Source: an uncultured Bacteroidota bacterium
GTDB lineage: Bacteria; Bacteroidota; Bacteroidia; JADZBD01
NCBI GenBank assembly: GCA_937924855.1
Contig: CALEYQ010000063.1
Coordinates: 1 to 64,000, forward strand
Direction of reading: 5' to 3'
DNA: 64,000 nt
Positions within the stretch are counted from its first letter, which is position 1, and the number at the start of each line of letters is the position of its first letter. The position numbers and the translations under genes were made by a program. The notes beneath the pieces are model-generated. The model did no database searches, was not told the DNA's origin, and saw only the letters and a program-made list of their open reading frames with translations. Positions 32,996 through 42,437 of the stretch are shown here, in pieces.

Positions 32996-35199
32996 CGTTG
33001 AATAACAATTTTACGGGTACTTACCTCGCCTTCGCTAAACAGGCTTACAAAATAAATTCCGGGTGCAAAGGCCGACAAATCAATCCGGTTTCCCGTTACT
33101 CCCGAAAGTCTTTCGGTTCTGACTATTTTACCACTGATATCTTTCACGGTTATTTCAGGATTCTTTAACGGACGGAGCAAAGAAATATTGAAGATTCCAT
33201 CGCCGGGATTTGGGTAAATGGTGAAGGAATTTTCAAAGGCATAATCCTTTTTTCCCACGGTAAGGTCGCCGATATAGAAACCCAACCCGCCCCGGAAGTT
33301 TCCGATTACAAAATCAAGCATACCATCTCCCGTAAGGTCGGAACCGAAAATATTGGTTCGTATTCCTTCATTAACTTCATTAGGCCGCCACAAAATCGAA
33401 TCGAACAAGGTCCAGTTGCCCAATACATTATTATCAATATTCTTATAATGGTAAATCAGACCCTTTTCTGATCCGAGATACAATTCATAATTACCGCTAT
33501 CGGAAAATAAAAACGGAGAGGAATAGCCCTGAAAAAGATTATTCGGCGACAAATCAATTCCTCCTAAAGTATCGGAACGAAGTGTAAAAACCGGGGCGGC
33601 GGCAGTTCCGGTATTCTCATAGTAATTCAGGTTGCCGGCTTTTTCTCCAATAATCAGATCCAATAATCCATCGCGGTTAAGATCAAATAATTGCGGCGTT
33701 CCGTTTGAACCAACATCAATAACAGCGAAGTTGGCGTCAAGGACATTAAGGACGGGGGAACCAAAAGCAATAGGATTTCCGGGTCCTGCCGTGTTTGGGA
33801 AAAAATGAATCCGTCCGTTTTCATCGCCAACATACATATCCAGATCTCCATCTCCGTCGATATCGCCGAAGGTGGGTGCCATACTCAGAATACCGGGCAG
33901 TTGCGATTCCAGGTTCATCCAGTTATCCGTGACGTGAGTAAAAGCAGGGTTTTGGGCCGTTCCGGTATTTTTCCAGGCAGAAATGCGGGTAGCAATTACG
34001 GTTTGGCAATTGCCTGAGTTGCTTCGCGTAAAAGTATTTCCAACCAGCAGGTCTTTGAGTCCGTCAGCGTCGAAATCGACAAATACGGGATAGGCTCCTT
34101 CGCCCACATCGATCATATCAGCCTGTAAGAAATTATTCATCTGATAGGTGAACACGGGAAACTGGGCAGTGCCGGTATTTTTATAAAACCAGATGCCACG
34201 ATTATCCTCTGAAACATTTTCCGCATTGGCTCCCACAATTAAATCCTTCTTCCCATCGTTATCCACATCGAGGTAAAACCCGCAGGGAAAAATACTGAGA
34301 TCCACCGAAACAGAGTTTGAGGGATAAAGCGCATCAAATGAATTAAAATCGGCTAAAGAACTATCGCCGGCATTGAACAACATAGCCATGGAGCAGCAGG
34401 AAATATCGCCGAGCAAAAGTTCAACGGCACGATCGTTATCAAGGTCGAGACAAAGGAGGCAACTGCCGGCATGTTGAGGGGTGGGAGGATTTTCAAGGCG
34501 GTTAATGTTGATTCCGCAATTGGAAGCATTTTCAGAAAAATCACCCCAGTTGCCGGTAATGTAGCGGAACTTGAGGCTGTCGCAATGACCATACAACTCC
34601 ATGGAACGGTTTTTATGGTATTCCACAGTAGTACCATTTAAGGAAAAGGTAACCACATCCAAATCTCCATCGTTGTCAATGTCGTATAAACCCGGCAGAT
34701 CTACACTGGAAACATAAAGATTTACCCAGTTGTTGGGCGAATATTCAGAATACATCAACTGAGAAATCAAAGTAAACTGAAGTCCGTTCTGAACGGAAGA
34801 GGTATTTTTATATACGGCAAAACCGGCATTGGAATAGGTGAAAATATCATCCTTACCATCACAATTGTAATCTTTCAGCAAAACCCAACTACGAAGATTG
34901 GGAGGAAACTTCTTTTCGTATTCCGGTTTGTGCACATAGCTAACCGAATTGGGTGTTCCTGTATTAATGTATGTGCTGATTTTATTTCCCGTGCGATCGA
35001 AAATAAAAAGATCCTTTATACCATCCTGATTAAGGTCGATTTCACTAACCTGAACAAAATTATGTCCACCCACCCAGGGGTTTTTCAACTGGACCGAATT
35101 TTTAAAAACCTTAATCGTATCGGCCCTTCGAATGGGAGCCTGAGCAAAGCCTGAAAAAAGCGGGAAAAGAAAGAAAAGAAATACAGTAAACCGGATCAT
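32992..35199 (-). CDS. Secreted FG-GAP/VCBS repeat protein with T9SS sorting domain
   Basis: 735 residues. Signal peptide (1-19, ending GFAQ), then integrin-like FG-GAP/VCBS repeats (about 45-640) with Ca-binding loops such as DLNQDGIKDL, DIDNDGDLD, DVDNDGKKDL, DGDGDLDMY and DLNRDGLLDL, which fold as a beta-propeller. The final part of about 75 residues is a type A T9SS sorting domain beginning SFTIYPNPGDG and ending STRKIVIQR. It is the first gene of an operon with a small lipoprotein and two CX4CH cytochrome-like lipoproteins, so the secreted propeller may belong with these redox proteins at the cell surface (inference). The start is ATG 35199. Confidence 0.85.
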   Translation of the reverse strand: MIRFTVFLFFLFPLFSGFAQAPIRRADTIKVFKNSVQLKNPWVGGHNFVQVSEIDLNQDGIKDLFIFDRTGNKISTYINTGTPNSVSYVHKPEYEKKFPPNLRSWVLLKDYNCDGKDDIFTYSNAGFAVYKNTSSVQNGLQFTLISQLMYSEYSPNNWVNLYVSSVDLPGLYDIDNDGDLDVVTFSLNGTTVEYHKNRSMELYGHCDSLKFRYITGNWGDFSENASNCGININRLENPPTPQHAGSCLLCLDLDNDRAVELLLGDISCCSMAMLFNAGDSSLADFNSFDALYPSNSVSVDLSIFPCGFYLDVDNDGKKDLIVGANAENVSEDNRGIWFYKNTGTAQFPVFTYQMNNFLQADMIDVGEGAYPVFVDFDADGLKDLLVGNTFTRSNSGNCQTVIATRISAWKNTGTAQNPAFTHVTDNWMNLESQLPGILSMAPTFGDIDGDGDLDMYVGDENGRIHFFPNTAGPGNPIAFGSPVLNVLDANFAVIDVGSNGTPQLFDLNRDGLLDLIIGEKAGNLNYYENTGTAAAPVFTLRSDTLGGIDLSPNNLFQGYSSPFLFSDSGNYELYLGSEKGLIYHYKNIDNNVLGNWTLFDSILWRPNEVNEGIRTNIFGSDLTGDGMLDFVIGNFRGGLGFYIGDLTVGKKDYAFENSFTIYPNPGDGIFNISLLRPLKNPEITVKDISGKIVRTERLSGVTGNRIDLSAFAPGIYFVSLFSEGEVSTRKIVIQR

Positions 35200-35347
35200 A
35201 CTTTGCGTTTAGGTAAAGTTAAGGAATTTCAGCCTTTAACCCGTTTGGGGACATGGGGCATCCAGGCTCTCCCAAAATCACGAAAAAATATGGGTGGGAC
35301 GGCAAAACGAAACACAACTAACTGTAAAACAAATAGTTAATTCGCTG

Positions 35348-35378
35348 TTTCTGTCAATTTAATAAAATCCTATATTTG
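35348..35378 (+). promoter_or_regulatory. Promoter of secDF
   Basis: TTTC (35348-35351, one base off TTTG), 19 nt, then a perfect TATATTTG (35371-35378). The leader to the ATG at 35448 is about 65 nt. Confidence 0.6.
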
Positions 35379-35447
35379 CACTCCTTTTTTGAACCCTATG
35401 GGGCCATTAAGGTATTGAATATTAACAACCTGAGATAATTTAAGAAA

Positions 35448-38400
35448 ATGCAAAACAAAGGCCTTATCCGAATTTTCGCCATTCTGCTTTCACTTGCCTG
35501 CGCGTTTTATCTTTCCTTCACCTGGATAACCGTAAATATTGAAGACGATGCACGATTGAGTGCAGAGGAATATATTTCTAAACCTGCCATCAAAGAACTT
35601 GCCTCCAATTATTCTCAGGGTCAGGCCGGGAAAGAATTGTTTTTCCTTGACAGTGTAAAAGCTCAGAGAACCCAGCGTTATCTGGATTCCATGAAAACGG
35701 AGAAAGTTTTCCTTGGATTTACTTATCTCGAGTGTAAAGAAAAGGAGATAAATCTTGGTCTTGACCTTAAAGGGGGAATGAACGTTACGCTGGAAGTAAG
35801 CATCCCCGATATTATTCGTGGTATGAGTTCCAGACCTGATGATAAAAAGCTGAACGAAGCCATTGCCAACGCTCTGGAAAAAGAAAAAAAAGACACCCGT
35901 GATTTTGTCACCATATTTGGCGAAGAACTTAAAAAATCAGACCCGTCAAATAATATCAGTTTTTACTTCCGTACCATTGAATTAAAAGGTAAGGTTGATG
36001 CAAATACCAAAGACGAGGAAGTACTTGGGCTCATTCGTGAAACCGTTGAGTCGAGCATTAAAGTGGCTGAAAAAACCCTGCGTGCAAGGATTGACCGGTT
36101 TGGTGTTACCCAGCCTAACATTCAACAGCTTGAAGCTTCCGGAAGGATTCTCATCGAACTTCCCGGTATCACGGAGAAAGAAAGGGTAAGAAAACTTCTT
36201 CAGGGATCGGCCAATCTGGAATTCTGGGAAACTTTCGATAATAAAGGAGAAGGAAAAGACAAGGGCGTGGCCCTCATGCTGATTGATGCGAATACGGAGG
36301 TAAAGAAAATTCTGAATCCTGTTTTGGCTGATACAACCGCCGGCGACACCACAAAAAAGGACAACAAAATTGTTGACAAAAAAGTTGCTGAAGATGTAAA
36401 AACCACTCAAACCGATACAACCAAAAAGGACTCCGTATCCTTGTCTAATCTTTTGGGCACCGGGGAAAGTAAATCCGATTCCCTGTTAACAGCCAATGAT
36501 TCTCTTGAGAATTTCAAAAAAGAAAATCCGCTTTTCTATGTTTTAAAATTAAACCTGGATCAGCAGGGTGCCCCTTACGAAGGACCTATTTGCGGTTTTG
36601 CCAATGTTAAAGATACTGCGGAGGTAATGTTTTATTTAACCCGTGAAAAAGTAGCACGGGTGCTTCCTCCTAACATTCGCTTTATGTGGGGCAACAAAGC
36701 CCTGAAAGGGTTTTTACCAAATTACCTTCCTTTGTATGCCATCAAAGTGAGCGACAGAAACGGAAAAGCTGCCTTATTTGGCGACATTATTACCCGTGCC
36801 CGCGTTGAGTTCGACCAGAGCAATAAAGGTAATGCCTCGGTTAGCATGTCGATGACCGACGAAGCAGCCAGTACCTGGGCTACTCTTACAAAGGCCAACA
36901 AGGGTAAAGCCATTGCCATTGTACTCGACAACCTGGTTTATAGTGCGCCCAATGTAATGAATGAGATTACCGGAGGGCAATCTTCCATTACCGGAGACTT
37001 CTCCCTTAACGAGGCGGAAGACCTTGCCAACATTTTGAGTGCTGGAAAACTGCCTGCAAGCGCCAAGATTGTTGAAGAAAGCATCGTGGGTCCAACCCTT
37101 GGAAAGGAATCCATTAAATCCGGACTTATTTCCTTTATTATTGCCCTGTTAATAGTACTGGCATTTATGGCTTTTTATTATGGTCGTGCCGGACTCGTTG
37201 CTGATGTTGCTCTTTTTGCAAACATGTTTTTCATCATGGGGGTTTTGGCTTCCTTCGGGGCCGTTCTTACCCTTCCCGGAATTGCAGGTATCGTGCTTGT
37301 TATTGGTATGTCTGTTGACGCGAACATTCTTGTGTTTGAGCGAATCAGAGAAGAACTACGGAACGGCAAAGGTATCAGTCTTGCCATTAAAGACGGGTAT
37401 GCTGGAGCCCTCTCCTCAATTCTTGACTCCAACATAACCACCATGATTCTTGGTATAATCCTGGCAGTGTACGGAACCGGTCCGGTACAAGGATTTGCCG
37501 TAACCCTGATCATTGGTATCTGTTCCTCATTATTCTGCGCCTTGTTTTTAACCCGGATGATTTTTGAAACCATGCTGAAAAAGAGTGGTAACATTTCATT
37601 TGCCAATACCATGACGCAAAATGCTTTCAAAAATATTCAGATAAATTTTGTCGGAAACCGAAAATATTACTACATCCTGAGTGCTTTGATTATTGGAGCC
37701 GGAACTTTCATGTACTTCAAAAAAGGTGGATTTAATCTGGGTGTTGACTTCAAAGGCGGACGGAGCTATGTAGTAAGGTTCGACAAACCCATTAGTCCGG
37801 AAACTGTTATTAAAACCCTGACCGGATCATTTGGCGGTGAAAAGCCCGAGGTAAAAACTTATGGAAGTTCCAACCAGTTAAAAATAACCACGACTTATTT
37901 AATTGCTGAATCCAGTGAAGAGGCCGAAGCATTAGTGGAAACCAAGTTAAATGAAGGTTTAAGCTCCGCCGCCACCGACAACCCCTACTCCATTGAATCG
38001 CAAACCAAGGTAGGTGAAACCATCAGTCGCGATATCCGAAACGCTTCCGTATGGACCGTTGCCTTCAGCTGTATTGTGATGTTCCTATACATCCTGTTGC
38101 GGTTTAAGAAATGGCAATATGGTTTGGGTGCCACGGTAGCTGTTGTACACGACGTTGCCCTCGTACTTTCTGTTTACCTGATATTCGACGGCCTCCTCCC
38201 CTTCACCCTGGAGATTGATCAGCATTTTATCGCGGCAATTCTAACCGTAATAGGGTATAGTATGACGGATACGGTTGTGGTATTCGACCGCGTAAGGGAG
38301 TTTTTGACAGGGCAAAACAAAAAAGATGTCGTGGGTGAAGAAAGAAGAAACCTGATCAATTATGCGCTTAATGCCACCCTGAGCCGTACCATGATTACCT

Positions 38401-38570
38401 CATTAACCACCTTCTTTGTATTGTTGACCATATTTATTTTCGGAAGTGAAGTGATCCGCGGATTTACCTTCGCCCTTCTTGTGGGTATTATCATTGGAAC
38501 CTATTCTTCGCTTTGCATAGCATCGCCGGTAGTAGTTGACCTTGATAAAAAAGGAAAATCAGAAAACTAA
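35448..38570 (+). CDS. secDF: Protein translocase SecDF fusion
   Basis: 1040 residues: SecD and SecF in one chain, usual in Bacteroidota. SecDF uses the proton gradient to pull proteins through SecYEG. SecD part: TM1, the DLKGGMNV motif (about 107-114), the periplasmic P1 head and TM2-6 near 560-730; SecF part: TM1 at about 745-760, VDFKGGRSYVV (about 765-775) and the remaining helices to the end. A hydrophilic, Lys/Asp/Thr-rich linker of about 80 residues (about 270-350) interrupts the P1 head and is probably a flexible insertion. It is followed by a terminator whose T-run overlaps the promoter of tatA. Confidence 0.96.
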   Translation: MQNKGLIRIFAILLSLACAFYLSFTWITVNIEDDARLSAEEYISKPAIKELASNYSQGQAGKELFFLDSVKAQRTQRYLDSMKTEKVFLGFTYLECKEKEINLGLDLKGGMNVTLEVSIPDIIRGMSSRPDDKKLNEAIANALEKEKKDTRDFVTIFGEELKKSDPSNNISFYFRTIELKGKVDANTKDEEVLGLIRETVESSIKVAEKTLRARIDRFGVTQPNIQQLEASGRILIELPGITEKERVRKLLQGSANLEFWETFDNKGEGKDKGVALMLIDANTEVKKILNPVLADTTAGDTTKKDNKIVDKKVAEDVKTTQTDTTKKDSVSLSNLLGTGESKSDSLLTANDSLENFKKENPLFYVLKLNLDQQGAPYEGPICGFANVKDTAEVMFYLTREKVARVLPPNIRFMWGNKALKGFLPNYLPLYAIKVSDRNGKAALFGDIITRARVEFDQSNKGNASVSMSMTDEAASTWATLTKANKGKAIAIVLDNLVYSAPNVMNEITGGQSSITGDFSLNEAEDLANILSAGKLPASAKIVEESIVGPTLGKESIKSGLISFIIALLIVLAFMAFYYGRAGLVADVALFANMFFIMGVLASFGAVLTLPGIAGIVLVIGMSVDANILVFERIREELRNGKGISLAIKDGYAGALSSILDSNITTMILGIILAVYGTGPVQGFAVTLIIGICSSLFCALFLTRMIFETMLKKSGNISFANTMTQNAFKNIQINFVGNRKYYYILSALIIGAGTFMYFKKGGFNLGVDFKGGRSYVVRFDKPISPETVIKTLTGSFGGEKPEVKTYGSSNQLKITTTYLIAESSEEAEALVETKLNEGLSSAATDNPYSIESQTKVGETISRDIRNASVWTVAFSCIVMFLYILLRFKKWQYGLGATVAVVHDVALVLSVYLIFDGLLPFTLEIDQHFIAAILTVIGYSMTDTVVVFDRVREFLTGQNKKDVVGEERRNLINYALNATLSRTMITSLTTFFVLLTIFIFGSEVIRGFTFALLVGIIIGTYSSLCIASPVVVDLDKKGKSEN

Positions 38571-38572
38571 TT

Positions 38573-38598
38573 AAAAGGGAGCCCGGCTCCCTTTTTTT
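38573..38598 (+). terminator. Terminator of secDF
   Basis: Stem AAAAGGGAGC/GCTCCCTTTT with a CCG loop followed by seven T; it directly borders the tatA promoter element. Confidence 0.85.
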
Positions 38599-38605
38599 AT
38601 ATTTG
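38598..38605 (+). promoter_or_regulatory. -7 promoter element TATATTTG before tatA
   Basis: Perfect TAnnTTTG sharing its first T with the secDF terminator T-run. CAAC separates it from the ATG at 38610, so tatA should be leaderless. Confidence 0.55.
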
Positions 38606-38609
38606 CAAC

Positions 38610-38855
38610 ATGGGGAGAACCTTACTTCTTCTTGAGGGAATTGGAACCGGAGAGCTGCTCCTTATCGTATTTGTATTCCTTTTGTTTTTTGGTTCCAAAA
38701 AAATCCCGGGAATGGCCCGAACCCTTGGAAAAAGTGTAAGGGAATTTAAAGATGCCGCCAAGGGAATTCAAAACGAAATCCAAAAAGAAACAGACCAGAT
38801 AAAAGAAGACCTTCCGGGCAAAAAAGAAATCAATAAAATAATAGACAATAATTAA
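38610..38855 (+). CDS. tatA: Twin-arginine translocase subunit TatA/E
   Basis: 81 residues. One membrane helix (ELLLIVFVFLLFFGSKKIP, about 15-33) with the family's FGSKKIPGMARTLGKS hinge, then an amphipathic helix and a charged tail of KE-rich residues. TatA forms the transport pore that exports folded proteins across the inner membrane, together with TatC, which is not in the window. The ATG is 4 nt after a -7 element. It is followed by a T9SS cargo gene, with a 2-bp gap, so the two may be cotranscribed. Confidence 0.93.
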   Translation: MGRTLLLLEGIGTGELLLIVFVFLLFFGSKKIPGMARTLGKSVREFKDAAKGIQNEIQKETDQIKEDLPGKKEINKIIDNN

Positions 38856-38857
38856 AT

Positions 38858-40543
38858 ATGAAAAAACTAATTACCATCGTTCTTCCCCTTTTCATTTTTT
38901 CATTGCAAAGCAATTTGTTTGCCCAAACCGTTCCCATCCATTGGATACAAAACTACAACGGCAGCGGCGACAATACCGATGAGTCGATTGACGTTGCCGT
39001 GGATCCTTCCGGAAACAGTTATGTTACCGGAAGCAGCATAGGAAACACCGGAACTTTTGATATTGTAACCGTTAAGTATGACCCCAATGGAAATCCTGCC
39101 TGGATTTCTTCATATAACGGTGCTTCAAACGATAATGATTTTGCTTACGATTTATTTTTGGATGCTTCGGGAAATGTATATGTATGCGGAAGCACAAAAA
39201 CCGCCGCAAATCTGGAAGACCTTGTCGTAATAAAATATGACAACGCCGGAAATCAGGTCTGGGTAAGAACCTACAATAACTCTCCGGCTAACCTTCAGGA
39301 TGCAGGCAAAAAACTAGCTGTTGATGCCTCCGGAAATGTATATGTATGCGGATATACAACCCTTGCCAACACAACCACCGATTGGCTGGTTATTAAATAT
39401 GATAATGCCGGCAATCAGGTTTGGGTAGTTACCCATAATGGAACCAATAACGGAAACGACAACGCCACGGATATTGGTCTTGACGCTACCGGAAATATTT
39501 TTGTTACCGGATCGGCCAATGAGACTAACGGAACCCTGAGCGACATAGTTACCAAAAGGCTGAGTCCATCCAATGGGGCAACAGTTTGGACAGGAACCTA
39601 TAATGGAGTTGCCAACGACAACGACTACGGAAAAGTTTTAGCGGTTGATAAGGCAGGTAATGTAATAGTTGCCGGTCGGTCTTTTGTTGCCGGAAACTGG
39701 TTCGATTATGCTACCATCAAATACAATGGACTTAACGGAACTCAGCTTTGGGCACAAACATATGGCTACTCTGATGCAAATACCACTATAAAATACGAAG
39801 AGGTTAATGCCATCACAACTGACTCTCTGAACAATGTTTACATTACCGGCCAAAGCCAGGGAAATGGAAATCAGAGTGCCCAAAACGATATTGCCACCAT
39901 AAAATACTCACCTTCCGGAACTCAGTTGTGGGTTGCCCGGCACACCTCATCAGGAAATAATGATGACCGAGGACATGCGTTGGTGATTGACGACACTTTG
40001 AATGTTTATGTAACCGGGTACGTTTCGTTAACAATGAATAACCGTGATTTTATTACACTTAAGTATAATTCCTCCGGAACCCTGAAATGGAGTGTAACCC
40101 ACGATGGCCCGGGAGGCTCCATCGATATTTCCAATGCCATTGCTTTAGGAAACGACGGAAGTCTTTTTGTTACCGGCTATGGAGATTATAATCCGACTAC
40201 GCTTGTAAATGACGATTACCTGACCATCAAATACCGTCCCCAAAGCATTGGAATCCTGGAATGGAATCAGACTTCCCTGCCTCTCACTTTTTTCCCAAAT
40301 CCCCATACGGGAACCGGACCTGTCAGCATTACCGGATTTCCTGTGGGAACCTGGGATAAGGTAAAAGTTGTAATAACCGGTATTTCCGGACAAGTGCTGA
40401 CTTCCTTTGAGGCCCATACAGGTTCCGGAACAATTCAGTTTGGATCGGAAAATCTGCCGGCTGAAAAAGGAATCTACTTCCTCCGCATCGAATCGGCCGG
40501 AAATGGTAGCATGTTAGGAAGCGGAAAACTCGTATTGCACTAA
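38858..40543 (+). CDS. SBBP beta-propeller secreted protein with T9SS sorting domain
   Basis: 561 residues. Signal peptide (1-22, ending LFAQ), then about eight SBBP-type repeats (about 30-455) of about 50 residues each with motifs such as 'VDPSGNSYVTGSS', 'LDASGNVYVCGS', 'VDASGNVYVCGY' and 'LDATGNIFVTGS', which form a beta-propeller. The end (about 470-561) is a type A T9SS sorting domain beginning LTFFPNPHTGTG and ending GSGKLVLH. Surface location is likely; no enzymatic residues are visible. It resembles the protein at 57267-58961, and the pair may have arisen by duplication. The end overlaps DUF2851 (minus) by 4 bp. Confidence 0.85.
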   Translation: MKKLITIVLPLFIFSLQSNLFAQTVPIHWIQNYNGSGDNTDESIDVAVDPSGNSYVTGSSIGNTGTFDIVTVKYDPNGNPAWISSYNGASNDNDFAYDLFLDASGNVYVCGSTKTAANLEDLVVIKYDNAGNQVWVRTYNNSPANLQDAGKKLAVDASGNVYVCGYTTLANTTTDWLVIKYDNAGNQVWVVTHNGTNNGNDNATDIGLDATGNIFVTGSANETNGTLSDIVTKRLSPSNGATVWTGTYNGVANDNDYGKVLAVDKAGNVIVAGRSFVAGNWFDYATIKYNGLNGTQLWAQTYGYSDANTTIKYEEVNAITTDSLNNVYITGQSQGNGNQSAQNDIATIKYSPSGTQLWVARHTSSGNNDDRGHALVIDDTLNVYVTGYVSLTMNNRDFITLKYNSSGTLKWSVTHDGPGGSIDISNAIALGNDGSLFVTGYGDYNPTTLVNDDYLTIKYRPQSIGILEWNQTSLPLTFFPNPHTGTGPVSITGFPVGTWDKVKVVITGISGQVLTSFEAHTGSGTIQFGSENLPAEKGIYFLRIESAGNGSMLGSGKLVLH

Positions 40544-41823
40544 GTTCCGGAAAGAGTTTTGAAAATTTTGGTACCTGCCGGACAATCATAGCAACGTTTT
40601 TCCGAGCAATAATTTTTTTCAAGCTGCATAATCCCCTGGGAATCCATTGCCGATTTCAGGTGAATACCCATACCTTTCCACTTCCGGATGGTGGCATTGC
40701 TTTCCCATTTAATGGATTCCAGAATTTCCATGCCCCTGAATTTAATCTCTTCCCTACCCGTCTGACGGGCATAAAAAAACAAAAAAGGAACTATCCCGTT
40801 TATGAAAATGAGGTCCCGGGACAAAATTCCTAACTCCGCCTCCCGAAGCGGGGAGAATCTTCCAAAATGAAAATGGGTTTTCCAATAATCGCCTGCTCTG
40901 ACCTTCAACCAGTCTTTCCATTCCGAAGGCCCGTAATTCTTTTCTACCGGATCCAACAAGGAACCTTCTTTATTTAACAGATCCGCAAATTGAGCAAGCC
41001 TTACGGTTGGAAAATTATTAGGTCGCATCCGGAGAAATTTCCAGAGGTGGGAATCAAGAGGCACTAATGAGTATTTATCCCTGAGAAAGGCAAACTCAGC
41101 CTGAAGAGCCAGTGGGTAGTCGTCGGAAAAATACTGATCCAGAAAACCGGCCTGCCCGAATAGCAATGCCTCCAGATTTCCTCCCGAAGCCTTAACCTTC
41201 CTTATCAGGCGATAGCTTAAACTCCGGAACAGGAGTTCCATGGGTTCGCCATTTACCTTAAATCCAAAGGCCCGGGCGATCCAGAGAAGGAATACCTCTT
41301 CCGGATTTCCGCCCAGAGCCCGGGACAAACGCTTGAGGTAATTCATCCTTTGCTCAATACGCTCAATTGTCATTCGCGTAAATAGATTTTGCCACAACAC
41401 ATTATCGACATATCCTGAAAAGGGAGAACAGGGAGGGGTTTGAATAGAGCCCTTTATATACCCGTAAGCCTTCAATACGTCCGGCTTAATCACACCTGAC
41501 AAATTCAATTCTTTAATAACTCTTCCCTCTTTATTTTTTACTCCACCCACGGCGTGTAAAACAACATGCAGAATCACATTGTTGTAGGCGGGATCGTTTT
41601 GGTGCCCGTGTTCATCCCATTGCAAAGAATGGACATGCATTTCAACATTTCCGGCCCAAAGTGTTCCTCCAATCCTGATTTGGGCATTTAAAAAATCGGG
41701 GCCCCCGTTGGTATTATATTCCCCAGCGACAACAATTTCAAGATCATCACCATCCGTCGTTTTCAGGCCTGTGGCGGGAATACAGGCATTTCTCCACAGC
41801 GAGTGCAAAAAAAGTTCCTCCAT
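40540..41823 (-). CDS. DUF2851 family protein
   Basis: 427 residues, cytoplasmic, no signal peptide. It belongs to a family widespread in Bacteroidota with unknown function: the N-terminal GGPDFLNAQIRIG and the segment HSLQWDEHGHQNDPAYNNVILHVVLH are its hallmarks, with several conserved His. Two Cys pairs near the C-terminus (CSEKRCYDCPAG) might bind metal. The stop overlaps that of the secreted SBBP gene by 4 bp (convergent). It is divergent from ssb, with a 200-bp gap that holds the ssb promoter. Confidence 0.85.
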   Translation of the reverse strand: MEELFLHSLWRNACIPATGLKTTDGDDLEIVVAGEYNTNGGPDFLNAQIRIGGTLWAGNVEMHVHSLQWDEHGHQNDPAYNNVILHVVLHAVGGVKNKEGRVIKELNLSGVIKPDVLKAYGYIKGSIQTPPCSPFSGYVDNVLWQNLFTRMTIERIEQRMNYLKRLSRALGGNPEEVFLLWIARAFGFKVNGEPMELLFRSLSYRLIRKVKASGGNLEALLFGQAGFLDQYFSDDYPLALQAEFAFLRDKYSLVPLDSHLWKFLRMRPNNFPTVRLAQFADLLNKEGSLLDPVEKNYGPSEWKDWLKVRAGDYWKTHFHFGRFSPLREAELGILSRDLIFINGIVPFLFFYARQTGREEIKFRGMEILESIKWESNATIRKWKGMGIHLKSAMDSQGIMQLEKNYCSEKRCYDCPAGTKIFKTLSGT

Positions 41824-41971
41824 GCCCTAAAAATGAAGAACTATCTTCCTTAAAAACGGGTATGGTTTTAAAGTTGCATGCGCCCAGGCCCCAAGCTTCC
41901 TGATTTACAAGACATTAGAAGTTTGCCTTGGTTTTAAAGATTCCTGAAAGTTCACATCAGAACCCATCCTG

Positions 41972-42004
41972 TTGGGCAGGAACAAATAAAAATCCTTAAG
42001 TTTG
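41972..42004 (+). promoter_or_regulatory. Promoter of ssb
   Basis: TTG (41972-41974), 22 nt, then TAAGTTTG (41997-42004), a perfect -7 box. ATG at 42024 gives a leader of about 12-15 nt. Confidence 0.6.
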
Positions 42005-42023
42005 TTTGAGACAATTAAAGCAT

Positions 42024-42425
42024 ATGGCCGGAGTAAATAAAGTTATTTTAGTTGGGAACCTTGGGAAAGATCCGGAGGTAAGAATTATTGGTGATAATGT
42101 TAAAGTGGCCAGTTTTTCCCTGGCAACTACCGAGACCTACCGCGACAAAAACACCGGGAATCGCGAAGAAAAAACGGAATGGCATCGGATAGTGTTGTGG
42201 AGAGGCTTGGCTGAGGTTGCTGAAAAATATTTAAAAAAGGGCTCTCAGATTTATCTGGAAGGTAAATTACAAACCCGTTCCTGGGGCGAAGAGGGGAACA
42301 AAAAATACACAACGGAGGTAATTGGCGAGAACTTCACCATTCTGGGGCGTAAGCCTCAGGAGGATCAGTCCTCCTCACAAAATCAGGAAATGAAATCCGA
42401 CGGGGCTAGCCAGGAGCCCTTTTAA
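42024..42425 (+). CDS. ssb: Single-stranded DNA-binding protein
   Basis: 133 residues. An OB-fold (1-110) with VNKVILVGNLGKDPEVR at the start and aromatic residues (Trp54, Trp61, Trp89) for stacking DNA bases. The C-terminal tail is Gln/Ser-rich and ends EPF, a variant of the acidic DxxPF tip that recruits partner proteins. It is first in the ssb-gldE-gldD set, a gene order common in Bacteroidota. A TTG at 42006 would add six residues before a natural ATG. The stop TAA is in the same frame as gldE, 12 bp before its start. Confidence 0.94.
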   Translation: MAGVNKVILVGNLGKDPEVRIIGDNVKVASFSLATTETYRDKNTGNREEKTEWHRIVLWRGLAEVAEKYLKKGSQIYLEGKLQTRSWGEEGNKKYTTEVIGENFTILGRKPQEDQSSSQNQEMKSDGASQEPF

Positions 42426-42437
42426 GCAAATTTCATT

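Noticed and set aside
36260..36490. Lys/Asp/Thr-rich insertion in secDF taken as a possible extra domain
   Set aside because: Low-complexity, no motif; best read as a flexible linker in the SecD head.
38950..40260. Periodic DNA repeats in the SBBP gene as a CRISPR-like array
   Set aside because: The period is about 150 bp and follows protein repeats (DxxGNxYVTG); units are not identical at DNA level and there are no spacers.
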